64,000 nucleotides of DNA from Microbacterium binotii (GCF_021398715.1 NZ_CP090347.1:3038001-3102000); one strand, 5' to 3'; positions 46,407 to 55,264 are shown, counted from the stretch's first letter. Numbers and translations: made by a program. The notes: generated from the sequence alone by a model not told the origin.

Positions 46407-47066
46407 ATGACGTTTCCCTCCGTGACGGACGAGGCGGATCAGTCCGCGCGACCTGAGCTGGCCGCGCAGATCCGCGACGCGATCCTGGGTGGCGAGTTCG
46501 CCCCGCACCAGCGACTCATCGAAGCGGACCTCAGCGAGCGCTTCGCGGCGCCGCGGGCGGCCGTGCGCACCGCGCTGCTGACCCTCGCGGGAGAGGGCCT
46601 GGTCGAGCGCCTGCCTAACCGCGGCGCTCGGGTCCGAGCCATCACGGTCGACGAGGCGGTCGAGATCGTCGAGGTGCGCATGGGACTCGAGTCGCTCTGC
46701 GCCCGCAAGGCGGCCGAGCGGGTCGACGACGACGACATCGAAGGCCTCCGTACGCTCCGATCCGACATCGAGCGGGCGATCGCCGTGGGCGACCTGGTGG
46801 GATACTCCCGACTGAACCAGGAGCTCGATCGGCGCCTGCGCGAGCTCAGCGGGCACGCCACCGCATCCCAGCTCCTGGAGCGCCTGCGTGCGCAGTCCGC
46901 CCGGCATCAGTTCCGCCTCGCCTTCCATCCCGGCCGCGCCGCGCAGTCCGCACCCGAGCACATCGCGATCATCGACGCGGTCGTGGCCCGCGATCCGGAT
47001 GCGGCGGAGGCCGCCACCCGCCGACACCTCGCCGGCATCGTCGACGTCCTCCGCTCGCTCGACTGA
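46407..47066 (+). CDS. GntR family (FCD) transcriptional regulator
   Basis: 219 residues from ATG 46407 with AAGGGG at good spacing; ATG 46401 is in frame but too close to it. The winged helix (about 10-75, AAQIRDAILGGEFAPHQRLIEADLSERF) is followed by an FCD effector domain with metal-binding His residues (HATASQLL, HIAIIDAV, RRHLAGIV). FCD-GntR proteins of the proteobacterial VanR type sense vanillate, so this could be a second regulator of the demethylation genes. An ACAC-AATA-GTGT repeat lies at 46353-46364. Confidence 0.82.
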   Translation: MTFPSVTDEADQSARPELAAQIRDAILGGEFAPHQRLIEADLSERFAAPRAAVRTALLTLAGEGLVERLPNRGARVRAITVDEAVEIVEVRMGLESLCARKAAERVDDDDIEGLRTLRSDIERAIAVGDLVGYSRLNQELDRRLRELSGHATASQLLERLRAQSARHQFRLAFHPGRAAQSAPEHIAIIDAVVARDPDAAEAATRRHLAGIVDVLRSLD

Positions 47067-47095
47067 CCGCATCCGTCGCCGCCCTCGCGCCAACG

Positions 47096-47170
47096 CCCGC
47101 GAGACTGCACTTTCGCGACGAGATCACGGGTATTTACCGTGATCTCGTGCGGGAAATGCAGTCTCGCGGG
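47096..47170. repeat. Long palindromic element, family GCGAGACTGCA (copy 1)
   Basis: Outer arms CCCGCGAGACTGCA and complement (47096-47109 and 47157-47170) and inner arms ACGAGATCACGG and complement enclose the loop GTATTTA. It sits between convergent genes and may act as a bidirectional terminator. A second copy lies at 57750-57822 in the opposite orientation. Confidence 0.85.
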
Positions 47171-47197
47171 ATCTGGAGGGGAAGGAGCGGATGCGGG

Positions 47198-48454
47198 TCA
47201 GCCGAAGGACTCGACCGTGGTGTACCCCTGTCCGTTGTACTTCTGCACGACCACCGACGACACGGCCGGCTGGCCGTCCACGGTGGTGTCGACGGCGGTG
47301 CCGTCGAGCATCAGCGGTGCCTGGAAGTCGCTGATCGAGCGCAGGGCCTCCATGAAGTTCTCGCGCGTCGGCTCGGTCATCTTCTCGAAGGCCTGCTCGA
47401 GGGTCGCCCCGACCATGAAGCTCCACATGCAGTGCGGGAAGGCGGGCATGTCCTGGTAGTCCGCGTACTGCTTGAGGTCGGTCAGGAAGGTCTGCACATC
47501 CTCGTCGTCGGCGAACGCGGGGCTCGCGGGCGCCTTCGAGAACGACACCGAGTACACCCCGGGGAATGCGTCGGCGCCACCGGGCTGCAGGATGGCGGTC
47601 GGGCTCGACGTGTTCGACGGCAGGAACCAGCTCGGGCTCCATCCGAGCTGCTGCGCCTTCTGCAGCGACGAGATCACGAGCGGGGTGATCGACATCGCGT
47701 TGAAGAACACGTCGGCGCCCGAGCTCGCGAGCTCCGTCAGCTGCGCATCGACGGCCGTGTCGGTCGCCTCGTAGGTGAGCTCCTTGACGATCTCGATGTT
47801 GCTCGCCCCCTCGACCGCGCTCTTGAAGCCCTCGAGGTAGCCCTCGCCGTAGTCGTCGTTCTGATAGAGCACGGCGACCTTGTGGTTCTCGCCGGATGCG
47901 GCCAGGAGCTTGCCGAAGGCCTCGCCCTCGTTCTGGTAGATCGGCACGAAGCCGAGCTGCCAGGGGCTCTCGTTGGTGTCGCTGAAGATCGGGTCACCCG
48001 TCATGACGAGCACCTGCGGCACCTCATCGGCGATGGCCGCCTCGCGGTAGGCGCGGTTGGTCGGTGTGCCGAGCCCCGCCGTCATCGCGAAGACGCTGTC
48101 CTTCAGCTGGTCGTAGTTGGCCTTGGCCTTCTGCGGGTCGTAGGCGTCGTCGAGCGCCTTGATGTCGACCTTGCGGGTCTTGCCGTCGCCGAACTTCACG
48201 CCGCCCTCGGCGTTCTTCGCGCCGAAGTACGCGGTGACGCCGGCGACCGTGCAGGTTCCGGGGCCGGCCGTCCCGCCGCTGAGCGGGGTGGTGATGCCCA
48301 GGCTGATGGACGTGTCGGTGATGCCGGGGCTCGCGGCCGCGGCGCCGCCGGTGGCGTCCGAGCCTCCCCCGCCGCGCGAACATCCGACGACGGTCAGTGC
48401 GAGAGCGGACGCCAGGGCGACGATGCCCAGCACGCTCCTCTTCCTCAGATTCAT
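47198..48454 (-). CDS. ABC substrate-binding lipoprotein, branched-chain amino acid (LivK) type
   Basis: 418 residues. The signal peptide ends in VVGC (Cys near 25), then a Gly/Ser linker. The mature part has SLGITTPLSGGTAGPGTCTVAGVTAYFGAKNAEGGV and LYQNDDYGEGYLEGFK, typical of Leu/Ile/Val-type periplasmic binding proteins. This class also binds aromatic acids and amides. It is the last gene of a five-gene importer operon running from 51866 to 47198. Confidence 0.87.
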   Translation of the reverse strand: MNLRKRSVLGIVALASALALTVVGCSRGGGGSDATGGAAAASPGITDTSISLGITTPLSGGTAGPGTCTVAGVTAYFGAKNAEGGVKFGDGKTRKVDIKALDDAYDPQKAKANYDQLKDSVFAMTAGLGTPTNRAYREAAIADEVPQVLVMTGDPIFSDTNESPWQLGFVPIYQNEGEAFGKLLAASGENHKVAVLYQNDDYGEGYLEGFKSAVEGASNIEIVKELTYEATDTAVDAQLTELASSGADVFFNAMSITPLVISSLQKAQQLGWSPSWFLPSNTSSPTAILQPGGADAFPGVYSVSFSKAPASPAFADDEDVQTFLTDLKQYADYQDMPAFPHCMWSFMVGATLEQAFEKMTEPTRENFMEALRSISDFQAPLMLDGTAVDTTVDGQPAVSSVVVQKYNGQGYTTVESFG

Positions 48455-49503
48455 GGGTGATTCTGCCTCTCTGTGGTGGTTCCCTCGGTGCCGGGCGACG
48501 TGGGAAGGTCGCCGGACGATGGGTGGCTCGGCCCTCGATCAGGGCGACGCCGCATCCGTCTGAGTCGGGCGGGGAGGGATGCGAGTCCTCCCGGCAGGAC
48601 GAAGAGCACGAGCAGCAGCAGCGCACCCTGGAGCACGGCCGTCAGGTTGGGGTCGACGAGGTTCGTCAGCTGCGGCGCCAGGACGTAGTACGCGCCGCCC
48701 AGCAGCGATCCGATGATGCTGCCGGCGCCGCCGATGACCATCGCGGCGAGCAGCTGGATGGAGTGCCCGAAGCTCATGGTCTCGGGCGAGGTGTACTGCA
48801 CGACGACCATGTAGAGGAAGCCGCTCACGCCGCCGATGAGGGACGCGACGGTGAAGGCGAGCACCTTGTACCGGTAGGGCGAGACGCCCATCGCCGCCGC
48901 GACAGCCTCGTTGTCCTTCACGATCGCGAAGGCGCGCCCGTACTTGCCGCGCACCAGATTGCGGGTGAGCAGGAAGGCGATGCCGCCGATGATGATCACG
49001 AGGTACAGCTGCCACTGATCGTCGTACAGGCCGGTCCACTCCGGCGCATCCGTGAACCGTGCAGACACGCCCTGCGAGCCGCCGGTCAGGTCCGACAGCC
49101 GCTTGGCCAGCGGGACGCCGACGATCGGCAGCGCGATCGTCACCATCGCGATGGCGAGCCCGCCCAGCCGCGCCGCGGCGAGGGCGATGACGAGTCCGAC
49201 GACGCCGGGGATGAGGATGCTGAGCACGAAGACGAGCGCGATGTTCCAGTCGTTCTGCACACCGTACGCGGTCACGTACGCGCCGAGCCCGACGAAGAAG
49301 ATCTGCCCCAGCGAGACCTGCCCGGTGTAGCCCATGACGACGTTCAGACCCAGCACGGCGACGGCGAAGACGCCGATGCGCGCGATCGTCTGGTTGGCGA
49401 ACTCGGGCAGCATGAGCGGGAGGAGCAGAAGCAGCGCGATCACCGCGAGGACGACGACGACACGTACCCACCGACGCGAGAGGAGGGATGCGGAAGAAGC
49501 CAT
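48451..49503 (-). CDS. ABC transporter permease, LivM type
   Basis: 350 residues from ATG 49503. About ten hydrophobic segments are visible, with the motifs LNVVMGYTGQVSLGQIFFVGLGAY and GRAFAIVKDNEAVAAAMGV, characteristic of LivM. The C-terminal tail (about 30 residues, Pro/Ser/Thr-rich) is cytoplasmic. It overlaps the binding-protein gene by 4 bases and the LivH gene by 1 base. Confidence 0.88.
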   Translation of the reverse strand: MASSASLLSRRWVRVVVVLAVIALLLLLPLMLPEFANQTIARIGVFAVAVLGLNVVMGYTGQVSLGQIFFVGLGAYVTAYGVQNDWNIALVFVLSILIPGVVGLVIALAAARLGGLAIAMVTIALPIVGVPLAKRLSDLTGGSQGVSARFTDAPEWTGLYDDQWQLYLVIIIGGIAFLLTRNLVRGKYGRAFAIVKDNEAVAAAMGVSPYRYKVLAFTVASLIGGVSGFLYMVVVQYTSPETMSFGHSIQLLAAMVIGGAGSIIGSLLGGAYYVLAPQLTNLVDPNLTAVLQGALLLLVLFVLPGGLASLPARLRRMRRRPDRGPSHPSSGDLPTSPGTEGTTTERQNHP

Positions 49504-50390
49504 CAGACACGCACCACCGTTCTGCGGCCGAACAAGCCCTGTGGTCGCACGAGCAGCACGACGAAGATGAGCACGAACGGCACCGCGACCTTGAGGTCGT
49601 AGCCGATGAAGGGCACGTAGACCGCGGCAAGGTTCTCCAGGACGCCGATGATCCATGCCGCCGCAACCACGCCGACGGGGCTCGAGAGCCCGCCGAGGAT
49701 GACGGCGGCCAGCGCGTAGACGAGGGCGTTGTCCATCATCCCGGGGGTGAGTGTGAGCTGCGGGGCGACGAGCGCGCCGGCCACCGCGCCGAGACCCGCC
49801 GCGAGCCCCCACCCGACCATCAGCAGGCGGCTCACCGGCAGACCGGAGAAAGCCGCGGACTGCGGGTTCACCGCGACCGCGCGCAGCGCCAGGCCCAGTT
49901 TCGTGCCGGCGAACAGCGCCTGCAGCAGGATCATGATCGCGAGGATGACCACGGTCGTCCCGATCGACCGCACGCTCACCGACGCCCCCAGCACCGAGAT
50001 CGTGTCGAGGGGGAAGAGCGAGGGGAACTGCTGGTTGTTGTAGGTGAAGAGCCAGCCGCAGACACCGGTGATGAGCGTCAGCAGACCGATCGTCACCACG
50101 ACGGCGGTGTCGGGATCGCCGCCCTCGAAGCGACGCATCAGGTACCGCTCGACGACGGCGCCGAACAGGAACGAGACGCCCACGGAGAGCAGGATCGCGA
50201 GGATCAGCGGGACCCCGGCCCCGGTGAACCACCAGGCGAGGTAGGCGGAGAGCACCGCCATCCCGCCCTGGGCGAAGTTGATCAGGCCGGTCGCCTGGTT
50301 GACGAGCACGATCGCCAGCGCGAGCGCGGCGTAGACCGAGCCGACGGACAGCCCGTCGATGACGAGTTGGATGAAGGTTCCCACTCTCAA
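49503..50390 (-). CDS. ABC transporter permease, LivH type
   Basis: 295 residues with about eight transmembrane helices. LVIDGLSVGSVYAALALAIVLVNQATGLINFAQGGMAVLSAY (pattern) and LSSPVGVVAAAWIIGVLENL mark the LivH half of the importer. It overlaps the ATPase gene upstream (50387) by 4 bases. Confidence 0.88.
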   Translation of the reverse strand: MRVGTFIQLVIDGLSVGSVYAALALAIVLVNQATGLINFAQGGMAVLSAYLAWWFTGAGVPLILAILLSVGVSFLFGAVVERYLMRRFEGGDPDTAVVVTIGLLTLITGVCGWLFTYNNQQFPSLFPLDTISVLGASVSVRSIGTTVVILAIMILLQALFAGTKLGLALRAVAVNPQSAAFSGLPVSRLLMVGWGLAAGLGAVAGALVAPQLTLTPGMMDNALVYALAAVILGGLSSPVGVVAAAWIIGVLENLAAVYVPFIGYDLKVAVPFVLIFVVLLVRPQGLFGRRTVVRV

Positions 50391-51097
50391 CCTCCCAGGT
50401 AGGCGCGGCGGATCTCGTCCATGCCCCGGAGCTCGGCGGATGTGCCGGTGAGCACGTTCCGGCCGGTCTCGAGCACGGTGGCGGTGTCGACGAGCCGGAA
50501 GGCGAGCGTCGCGTTCTGCTCGACGACGAGCATCGCGATGCCCGACTCCCGGCGGAGCCTCGCGATGGCGTCGTAGACCGTGCGCGCGGTGCTCGGGGCG
50601 AGACCCAGAGACGCCTCGTCGAGCAGGAGCAGGCGCGGACGCGCCATGAACGCGCGGGCGACGGCCAGCATCTGCTGCTCGCCGCCGGAGAGCGCGGAGG
50701 CGTGCGAGCGGTAGCGCTCCTTGAGGTTGGGGAACAGGTCGAGGCAGTAGTCGATGTCGCCCTGGATCGCCTTGTGGTCGCGCCGCTGGTACGCACCGAC
50801 CCGCAGGTTCTCGCGCACCGTCAGGGCTCCGAGGGTGCCGCGCCCCTCGGGCACGTGCGCGATGCCGATCGACGCGACCTTCTCGGGCCGCATCCCGCGG
50901 ATGTCGCGCCCGTCGAAACGGATGGTGCCGGTCGTGCGCACCATCCCGCTGATCGCGCGGAGCGTGGTCGTCTTGCCCGCGCCGTTCGCGCCGAGAATGC
51001 CGACGGCTCCCTCCTCGGGCACGCTCAACGACACTCCGCCGAGCACCTGGACGGGACCGTACGACGCCGTCACGTCGACGAGTTCAAGCAGCGTCAT
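50387..51097 (-). CDS. ABC transporter ATP-binding protein, LivF type
   Basis: 236 residues with Walker A GANGAGKTT (about 35-43), signature LSGGEQQML, Walker B LLLLDEAS and the LivF segment LFPNLKERYRS. The length is normal for LivF. It overlaps the LivG gene by 14 bases. Confidence 0.88.
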   Translation of the reverse strand: MTLLELVDVTASYGPVQVLGGVSLSVPEEGAVGILGANGAGKTTTLRAISGMVRTTGTIRFDGRDIRGMRPEKVASIGIAHVPEGRGTLGALTVRENLRVGAYQRRDHKAIQGDIDYCLDLFPNLKERYRSHASALSGGEQQMLAVARAFMARPRLLLLDEASLGLAPSTARTVYDAIARLRRESGIAMLVVEQNATLAFRLVDTATVLETGRNVLTGTSAELRGMDEIRRAYLGG

Positions 51098-51866
51098 CGG
51101 CGGCCTCCTTGCCGATGTAGGCCTCGATGACCCGGGGATCGCTCTGCGCCTCGGCGGCCGAGCCCTCCATGAGCTTGCGGCCGTGATCGAGCACGACCAC
51201 GCGGTCGGTCAGAGCCGCGATGAGGCCCATGTGGTGCTCGACGATCACCACGGTGATGTCGTCTTCGTCGCGGATGGCGCGGACGGTCGCGATGAGCTGC
51301 TCGACCTCGGAATGGGGCAGGCCCGCCGCCGGCTCGTCCAGCAGGAGCAGCTTCGGGTGCGACATGAGCGCCCGGCACAGCTCGATCGCCTTGTGGAGTC
51401 CGTGCGAGAGCTCGTCGGCGTGGCGGTTCGCCGCCCAACCGAGGCCGGAGCGCTCCAGCAGCTGCAGCGCCTCGGTGCGCATCTCACGCTCCGAGCGCCA
51501 CGTGCGCGGCGTGCGGATCGCCCACTCGCCGGGCCCTCCCGGAAGGCGCGTGTGCGCGCCCAGCATCACGTTCTCGAGCACGGATGCGTGCAGCTGCAGC
51601 GCCGGATGCTGGAAGGTGCGGGCGAGCCCGCGCCGCGCGAGGTGCGCCGGGGTCTGCCCGGATGCCTCGTCGCCGTCGATCGTGATGGAGCCCGAACTCG
51701 GCCGGTAGTGCCCGCTGATGCAGTTGAACAGCGAGGTCTTGCCGGCACCGTTGGGTCCGACCAGACCGAAGATCTGGCCGGGTTCCACGTCGAATCCGAC
51801 ATCGTGCAGCACCGTGATCCCGCCGAACCTCAAGTTCACGTCCGTGAGGGTGAGTCGAGCCGCCAT
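51084..51866 (-). CDS. ABC transporter ATP-binding protein, LivG type
   Basis: 260 residues from ATG 51866 with GGAAAGG upstream. Walker A is GPNGAGKTS (about 35-43). The insert ARRGLARTFQHPALQLHASVLENVMLGAH is typical of LivG, and the signature appears as LSHGLHKAIE, slightly changed from the usual LSYGQQR. Walker B is LLLLDEPA. It is the first gene of the importer operon, divergent from the second LigM-like demethylase, so the importer may bring in that enzyme's substrate. Confidence 0.86.
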   Translation of the reverse strand: MAARLTLTDVNLRFGGITVLHDVGFDVEPGQIFGLVGPNGAGKTSLFNCISGHYRPSSGSITIDGDEASGQTPAHLARRGLARTFQHPALQLHASVLENVMLGAHTRLPGGPGEWAIRTPRTWRSEREMRTEALQLLERSGLGWAANRHADELSHGLHKAIELCRALMSHPKLLLLDEPAAGLPHSEVEQLIATVRAIRDEDDITVVIVEHHMGLIAALTDRVVVLDHGRKLMEGSAAEAQSDPRVIEAYIGKEAADDAA

Positions 51867-51924
51867 GGCCGCCTTTCCGTGTCGCCGCGTCATTGCGAGA
51901 CCGGGGGTTCGCCCCGTTCCTGGG

Positions 51925-51953
51925 ACGGTACGGAGTCGCCCCACGATTGTCAA
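51925..51953 (-). promoter_or_regulatory. Promoter of the Liv-type importer operon
   Basis: On the minus strand TTGACA (51948-51953), 17 bases, TACCGT (51925-51930). This is a consensus -35 with an acceptable -10. The predicted start of transcription leaves a leader of about 50 bases before ATG 51866. Confidence 0.6.
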
Positions 51954-52022
51954 CGATTTTGGCGTCGATTACGGGGCACGTTCTGATCACACTTTCTCGC
52001 GCAGCGGATGCGGTGGCGTGAC

Positions 52023-52043
52023 GATTTCACATGAACGGAAATC
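52023..52043. promoter_or_regulatory. Inverted repeat upstream of second demethylase
   Basis: GATTTC (52023-52028) and GAAATC (52038-52043) with a 9-base spacer lie about 60 bases before ATG 52101 in the divergent gap. This is a candidate site for the downstream IclR or another regulator; short arms make chance possible. Confidence 0.3.
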
Positions 52044-52100
52044 AGCCACACCGCCGATCGCGACCGGCGCATGCTCGGCTCGACGAAAGGAAGGTCGACG

Positions 52101-53465
52101 ATGACATCCGAATCCCTCGCCGCGGCGATCGAACGCACCGGAAGCCCACTCGAACTGCTGCGCAACCAGAACTGGCCAGCATTCACGTTCCCGGTCGCCC
52201 CCGAGTTCACGAACTGGCGCGATGAGCAGCGCGCCTGGAACACGACGGTCGCGTTGATGGACCAGTCCCATCACATGACGCAGCTGTTCCTGGGTGGCAG
52301 CGACCTCATCGAGGTGCTCTCCTCGATCTCGCCCAACACCTTCGCCACCTTCCGCCCGGGCGTGGCCAAGCAGCTCATCAGCGTCAACGAGTCCGGCTAC
52401 CTCGTGGGCGACGGCATCCTGTTCTACAACGAGGACGCCCCCGAGGGCCTCGTGCTCATCGGCCACCACATCCTCATCGACTGGGTGCGCTTCACCCTCG
52501 AGAAGGCCGCGGCGCAGGGCAAGGACGTGCACCAACGCCTGGAACCGAACTCGCACATGCGCCAGGGCCCGCCCACGTTCTACCGCTACGAGCTGCAGGG
52601 CCCCGAGGCCGACCGCGTGATGGAGAAGCTGTTCGGCGGCCCGGCGCCCGACATCAAGTTCTTCCACATCGGCGACGTCACCATCGGCGGCCGCGCGGTG
52701 AAGGCCCTGCGTCACGGCATGGCCGGACAGCCGGGCTTCGAGTTCTTCGGCCCGTGGGTGGACAACGAGCACGTGCTGCGGACGATTCTGGATGCAGGCG
52801 AGGAGTTCGGCATCCGCCGTGTCGGCGCGAAGGCCTACTCGGCCACGCCCCTCGAGTCGGGCTGGGTGCCCACGCCGTTCCCCGCCGTCTTCGACGACGA
52901 CATGGCCGAGTACCGGTCGTGGCTGCCCGCCGAGCGGATCGGTTCGGTGGCGGGCTCTCTCACCTCGGACGACGTGCGCGACTTCTACCTCACGCCGTAT
53001 GACATCGGGCTCGGCCGTTCGGTGCGCTTCGACCACGACTTCCACGGCCGCGAGGCGCTGGAGCGGCACGCGGAGAACCCCCGCCGACGCAAGGTGACCC
53101 TGCTCTGGAACGCGGACGACGTGGCCACCGTCGTGCGCTCGCAGCTCGAGCCCGGCACCCCCGCGAAGTTCCTCGACTTCCCCAAGGCGCGCTACGGGCT
53201 GTACCAGATGGATGAGGTGCGCCGCGGCGGCGAGCGCGTCGGCATCTCGACGGATGCGGGCTACATCGCCTACGACCAGCTGTACATGTCGCTCGCGACC
53301 CTCGACGCCGACATCCCCGACGGCGACGAGGTCGAGATCGTGTGGGGCGAGGATCCGATCTCGTCCAAGGACTCCGTCGATCAGAACCACCGCCAGGTGA
53401 TCGTGCGAGCGACAGTGGCCCCGGCTCCGTACCACGAGTGGGCGCGCACGGTCTATCGCGCCTGA
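52101..53465 (+). CDS. LigM-like tetrahydrofolate-dependent O-demethylase paralogue
   Basis: 454 residues, clearly homologous over its length to the demethylase at 43668 (LELLRN, DQSHHM, LRHGMAGQPG, RKVTLLWN, PAPYHEWARTVY). The THF-side residues His58 and Tyr246 are kept. The pocket differs: LigM Tyr29 is Phe28 here and the carboxylate-binding Arg122 is His122. It therefore probably demethylates a different methoxylated ring, perhaps one lacking the carboxylate. It is divergent from a Liv-type importer and followed by an IclR gene. A plain GcvT is excluded by the end-to-end LigM likeness. Confidence 0.78.
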   Translation: MTSESLAAAIERTGSPLELLRNQNWPAFTFPVAPEFTNWRDEQRAWNTTVALMDQSHHMTQLFLGGSDLIEVLSSISPNTFATFRPGVAKQLISVNESGYLVGDGILFYNEDAPEGLVLIGHHILIDWVRFTLEKAAAQGKDVHQRLEPNSHMRQGPPTFYRYELQGPEADRVMEKLFGGPAPDIKFFHIGDVTIGGRAVKALRHGMAGQPGFEFFGPWVDNEHVLRTILDAGEEFGIRRVGAKAYSATPLESGWVPTPFPAVFDDDMAEYRSWLPAERIGSVAGSLTSDDVRDFYLTPYDIGLGRSVRFDHDFHGREALERHAENPRRRKVTLLWNADDVATVVRSQLEPGTPAKFLDFPKARYGLYQMDEVRRGGERVGISTDAGYIAYDQLYMSLATLDADIPDGDEVEIVWGEDPISSKDSVDQNHRQVIVRATVAPAPYHEWARTVYRA

Positions 53466-53480
53466 GCGCCCGGCGGCGCC

Positions 53481-53552
53481 GGCATAACTCAGCCAGAACC
53501 GCGCTGCGGACCCGACGGGGTCCCGCGGCGTCGGGTTCTGGCTGAGTTGTGC
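53481..53552. repeat. Inverted repeat, type B element (copy 3)
   Basis: AACTCAGCCAGAACC (53486-53500) and its exact complement (53534-53548) enclose 33 bases. It is the same motif as the type B palindromes at 5817-5890 and 5990-6063. It lies between the demethylase and the IclR gene and may terminate the former. Confidence 0.8.
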
Positions 53553-53593
53553 GCCCGGCGCGGGGTAGGGTCCCGGTAGCGGGAGGAGTCGCG

Positions 53594-54475
53594 ATGGCGC
53601 GAGGATCGGCCGGCGAGTCGGCACTGCATCGGCACCTGAGGGTGCTCGACGCCTTCGACGCCCTGCATCCGTTCCTCACACTGGGTGAGATCGCCGGCAC
53701 CGCCCGCATCCCGGTGTCCACGGCGCACCGGCTGGTCGCGGAGCTGACGCAGGAGGGGCTGCTCGAGCGGCTGCCGGATCGCACGTACCGCCTCGGCGTG
53801 CGGCTGTGGGAGTACGCCTCACGCACCCCCGGCGCGCTCGGACTGCGCGAGGTCGCCCGTCCGTGGCTCGCTGCGGCGCACGCCCGCATCCGTCAGCACG
53901 TGCAGCTCGGGGTCCGCGCCGAGCTCGACGTGCTGTTCATCGAACGGATGTCGGCGCCGGATGCGGTCGTCAACGCGACGCTCATCGGCGGTCGCATCCC
54001 GCTCCATGCCTCCTCGAACGGCCTCGTGCTGCTCGCGCACGCGCCCGCCGGCGTCGTGGACGAGGTGCTGCGCAGCCCGATGCGCGCGTACACGCCGTTC
54101 ACCATCACGGATCCGCGGGCCCTCCGTGCCGAACTCGCCCGCATCCGCTCCGAGGGGTTCGCCGTGGCATCCGGCCACATCCACCTCGAGTCGCGGGGCA
54201 TGGCTGTTGCGGTACGGGGTCCCGAAGGCGAGGTGTACGCCGCTCTCGGAGCCGTCGTGCCCAACGACGGCTCGCCGGCCGCGGCCGTTCTCGAGACCCT
54301 GCGCGTGGCGTCGGCCGGGATCACCCGTGCGCTGCGCGCCCTGTACGGTTCCGGCCTCGACGACGCGGCCGTCGTCCACGGTCCGCGCCCGGATGCGGGC
54401 GTGTCGGCGAAGTCGTGGGCATACATCGCCGACCTCGCCGAGCGCGCGGATGCAGCACCGAAGGTCCGCACATGA
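53594..54475 (+). CDS. IclR family transcriptional regulator
   Basis: 293 residues from ATG 53594 with GGGAGGAG upstream. The winged helix (HRHLRVLDAFDALHPFLTLGEIAGTARIPVSTAHRLVAEL pattern, about 8-60) is followed by the IclR effector domain (REVARPWLAAAHARIRQHVQLGV, PLHASSNGLVLLAHAP). About 35 extra C-terminal residues extend beyond the usual end. It is co-translated with the oxidoreductase after it (ATGA) and lies next to the second demethylase, so aromatic control is likely. Confidence 0.83.
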   Translation: MARGSAGESALHRHLRVLDAFDALHPFLTLGEIAGTARIPVSTAHRLVAELTQEGLLERLPDRTYRLGVRLWEYASRTPGALGLREVARPWLAAAHARIRQHVQLGVRAELDVLFIERMSAPDAVVNATLIGGRIPLHASSNGLVLLAHAPAGVVDEVLRSPMRAYTPFTITDPRALRAELARIRSEGFAVASGHIHLESRGMAVAVRGPEGEVYAALGAVVPNDGSPAAAVLETLRVASAGITRALRALYGSGLDDAAVVHGPRPDAGVSAKSWAYIADLAERADAAPKVRT

Positions 54476-55242
54476 CGCGCATCGCCGTCATCGGGCTCGG
54501 CGAAGCGGGGCGCCGCTATGCCGTGGACCTCTCCCGGGCGGGCGCGGACGTCCGCGGCTACGATCCGGACCCGCGCGCGGACGCCCCCGCTGTCCCCCGC
54601 GTGGACACTCTCGCCGAGGCCGTGTCCGCCGCCGAGGTGACCATCAGCCTCGTGGGGACGCACGCCGCCGTGCCCGTGGCCGAACAGGTGGCGCCACTGC
54701 TGGACGCGGGTGCGCTGTACGCCGACTTCAACACGGCGGCACCCGAGGTGAAGTCCGCCGTCGAGCAGGTCGCCGCGCGCGCCGGCGTGTGCGTGGCGGA
54801 CGTGGCCGTGCTCGCACCGGTCACGCGCGCCGGCGCCCGCACGCCGCTGCTCGCGAGCGGTCCGGGCGCGGCCCGCCTCGCCGCACTGCTGCGGCCGTTC
54901 GGCGTTCCGATGGATGCGATCGACGCGCCCGTGGGCGCGGCCGCGCGGCTGAAGATCGTGCGGAGCGTCTTCATGAAGGGCCTCGCGACCCTCCTCATGG
55001 AGACGCTCACGGCGGCGGATGCGGCGGATGCGGGCGACTGGATGCGGGGGCAGCTCACCGCGGAGTTGGGGCCAGACGCCCCGGCCCTCGTCGAGCGCCT
55101 GATCACGGGGACCCATGCGCATCGCACGCGCCGCGAGCAGGAGGTGCGCGATGCGCTGGGCCTGCTGGGTGAGCTCGGCACCCCCGACGACATGACCCGC
55201 GGCACCCTGGCCTGGTTCGAACGTCTCGGGCGCGAGGCCTGA
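54472..55242 (+). CDS. NAD(P)-binding beta-hydroxyacid dehydrogenase-like protein (DUF1932-type C-terminus)
   Basis: 256 residues from ATG 54472. The Rossmann motif IAVIGLGEAGRRYA begins at residue 4. The domain resembles 6-phosphogluconate and 3-hydroxyisobutyrate dehydrogenases (LYADFNTAAPEVK, VADVAVLAPVTRAGARTPLL). The C-terminal helical part (AARLKIVRSVFMKGLATLLMETLTAA) keeps the Lys that acts in catalysis in this family and fits the DUF1932 type. The substrate is unknown. Co-translation with an IclR regulator suggests a catabolic step. Confidence 0.72.
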   Translation: MTRIAVIGLGEAGRRYAVDLSRAGADVRGYDPDPRADAPAVPRVDTLAEAVSAAEVTISLVGTHAAVPVAEQVAPLLDAGALYADFNTAAPEVKSAVEQVAARAGVCVADVAVLAPVTRAGARTPLLASGPGAARLAALLRPFGVPMDAIDAPVGAAARLKIVRSVFMKGLATLLMETLTAADAADAGDWMRGQLTAELGPDAPALVERLITGTHAHRTRREQEVRDALGLLGELGTPDDMTRGTLAWFERLGREA

Positions 55243-55264
55243 GCAACGACCCCCAAAGAGGCAT

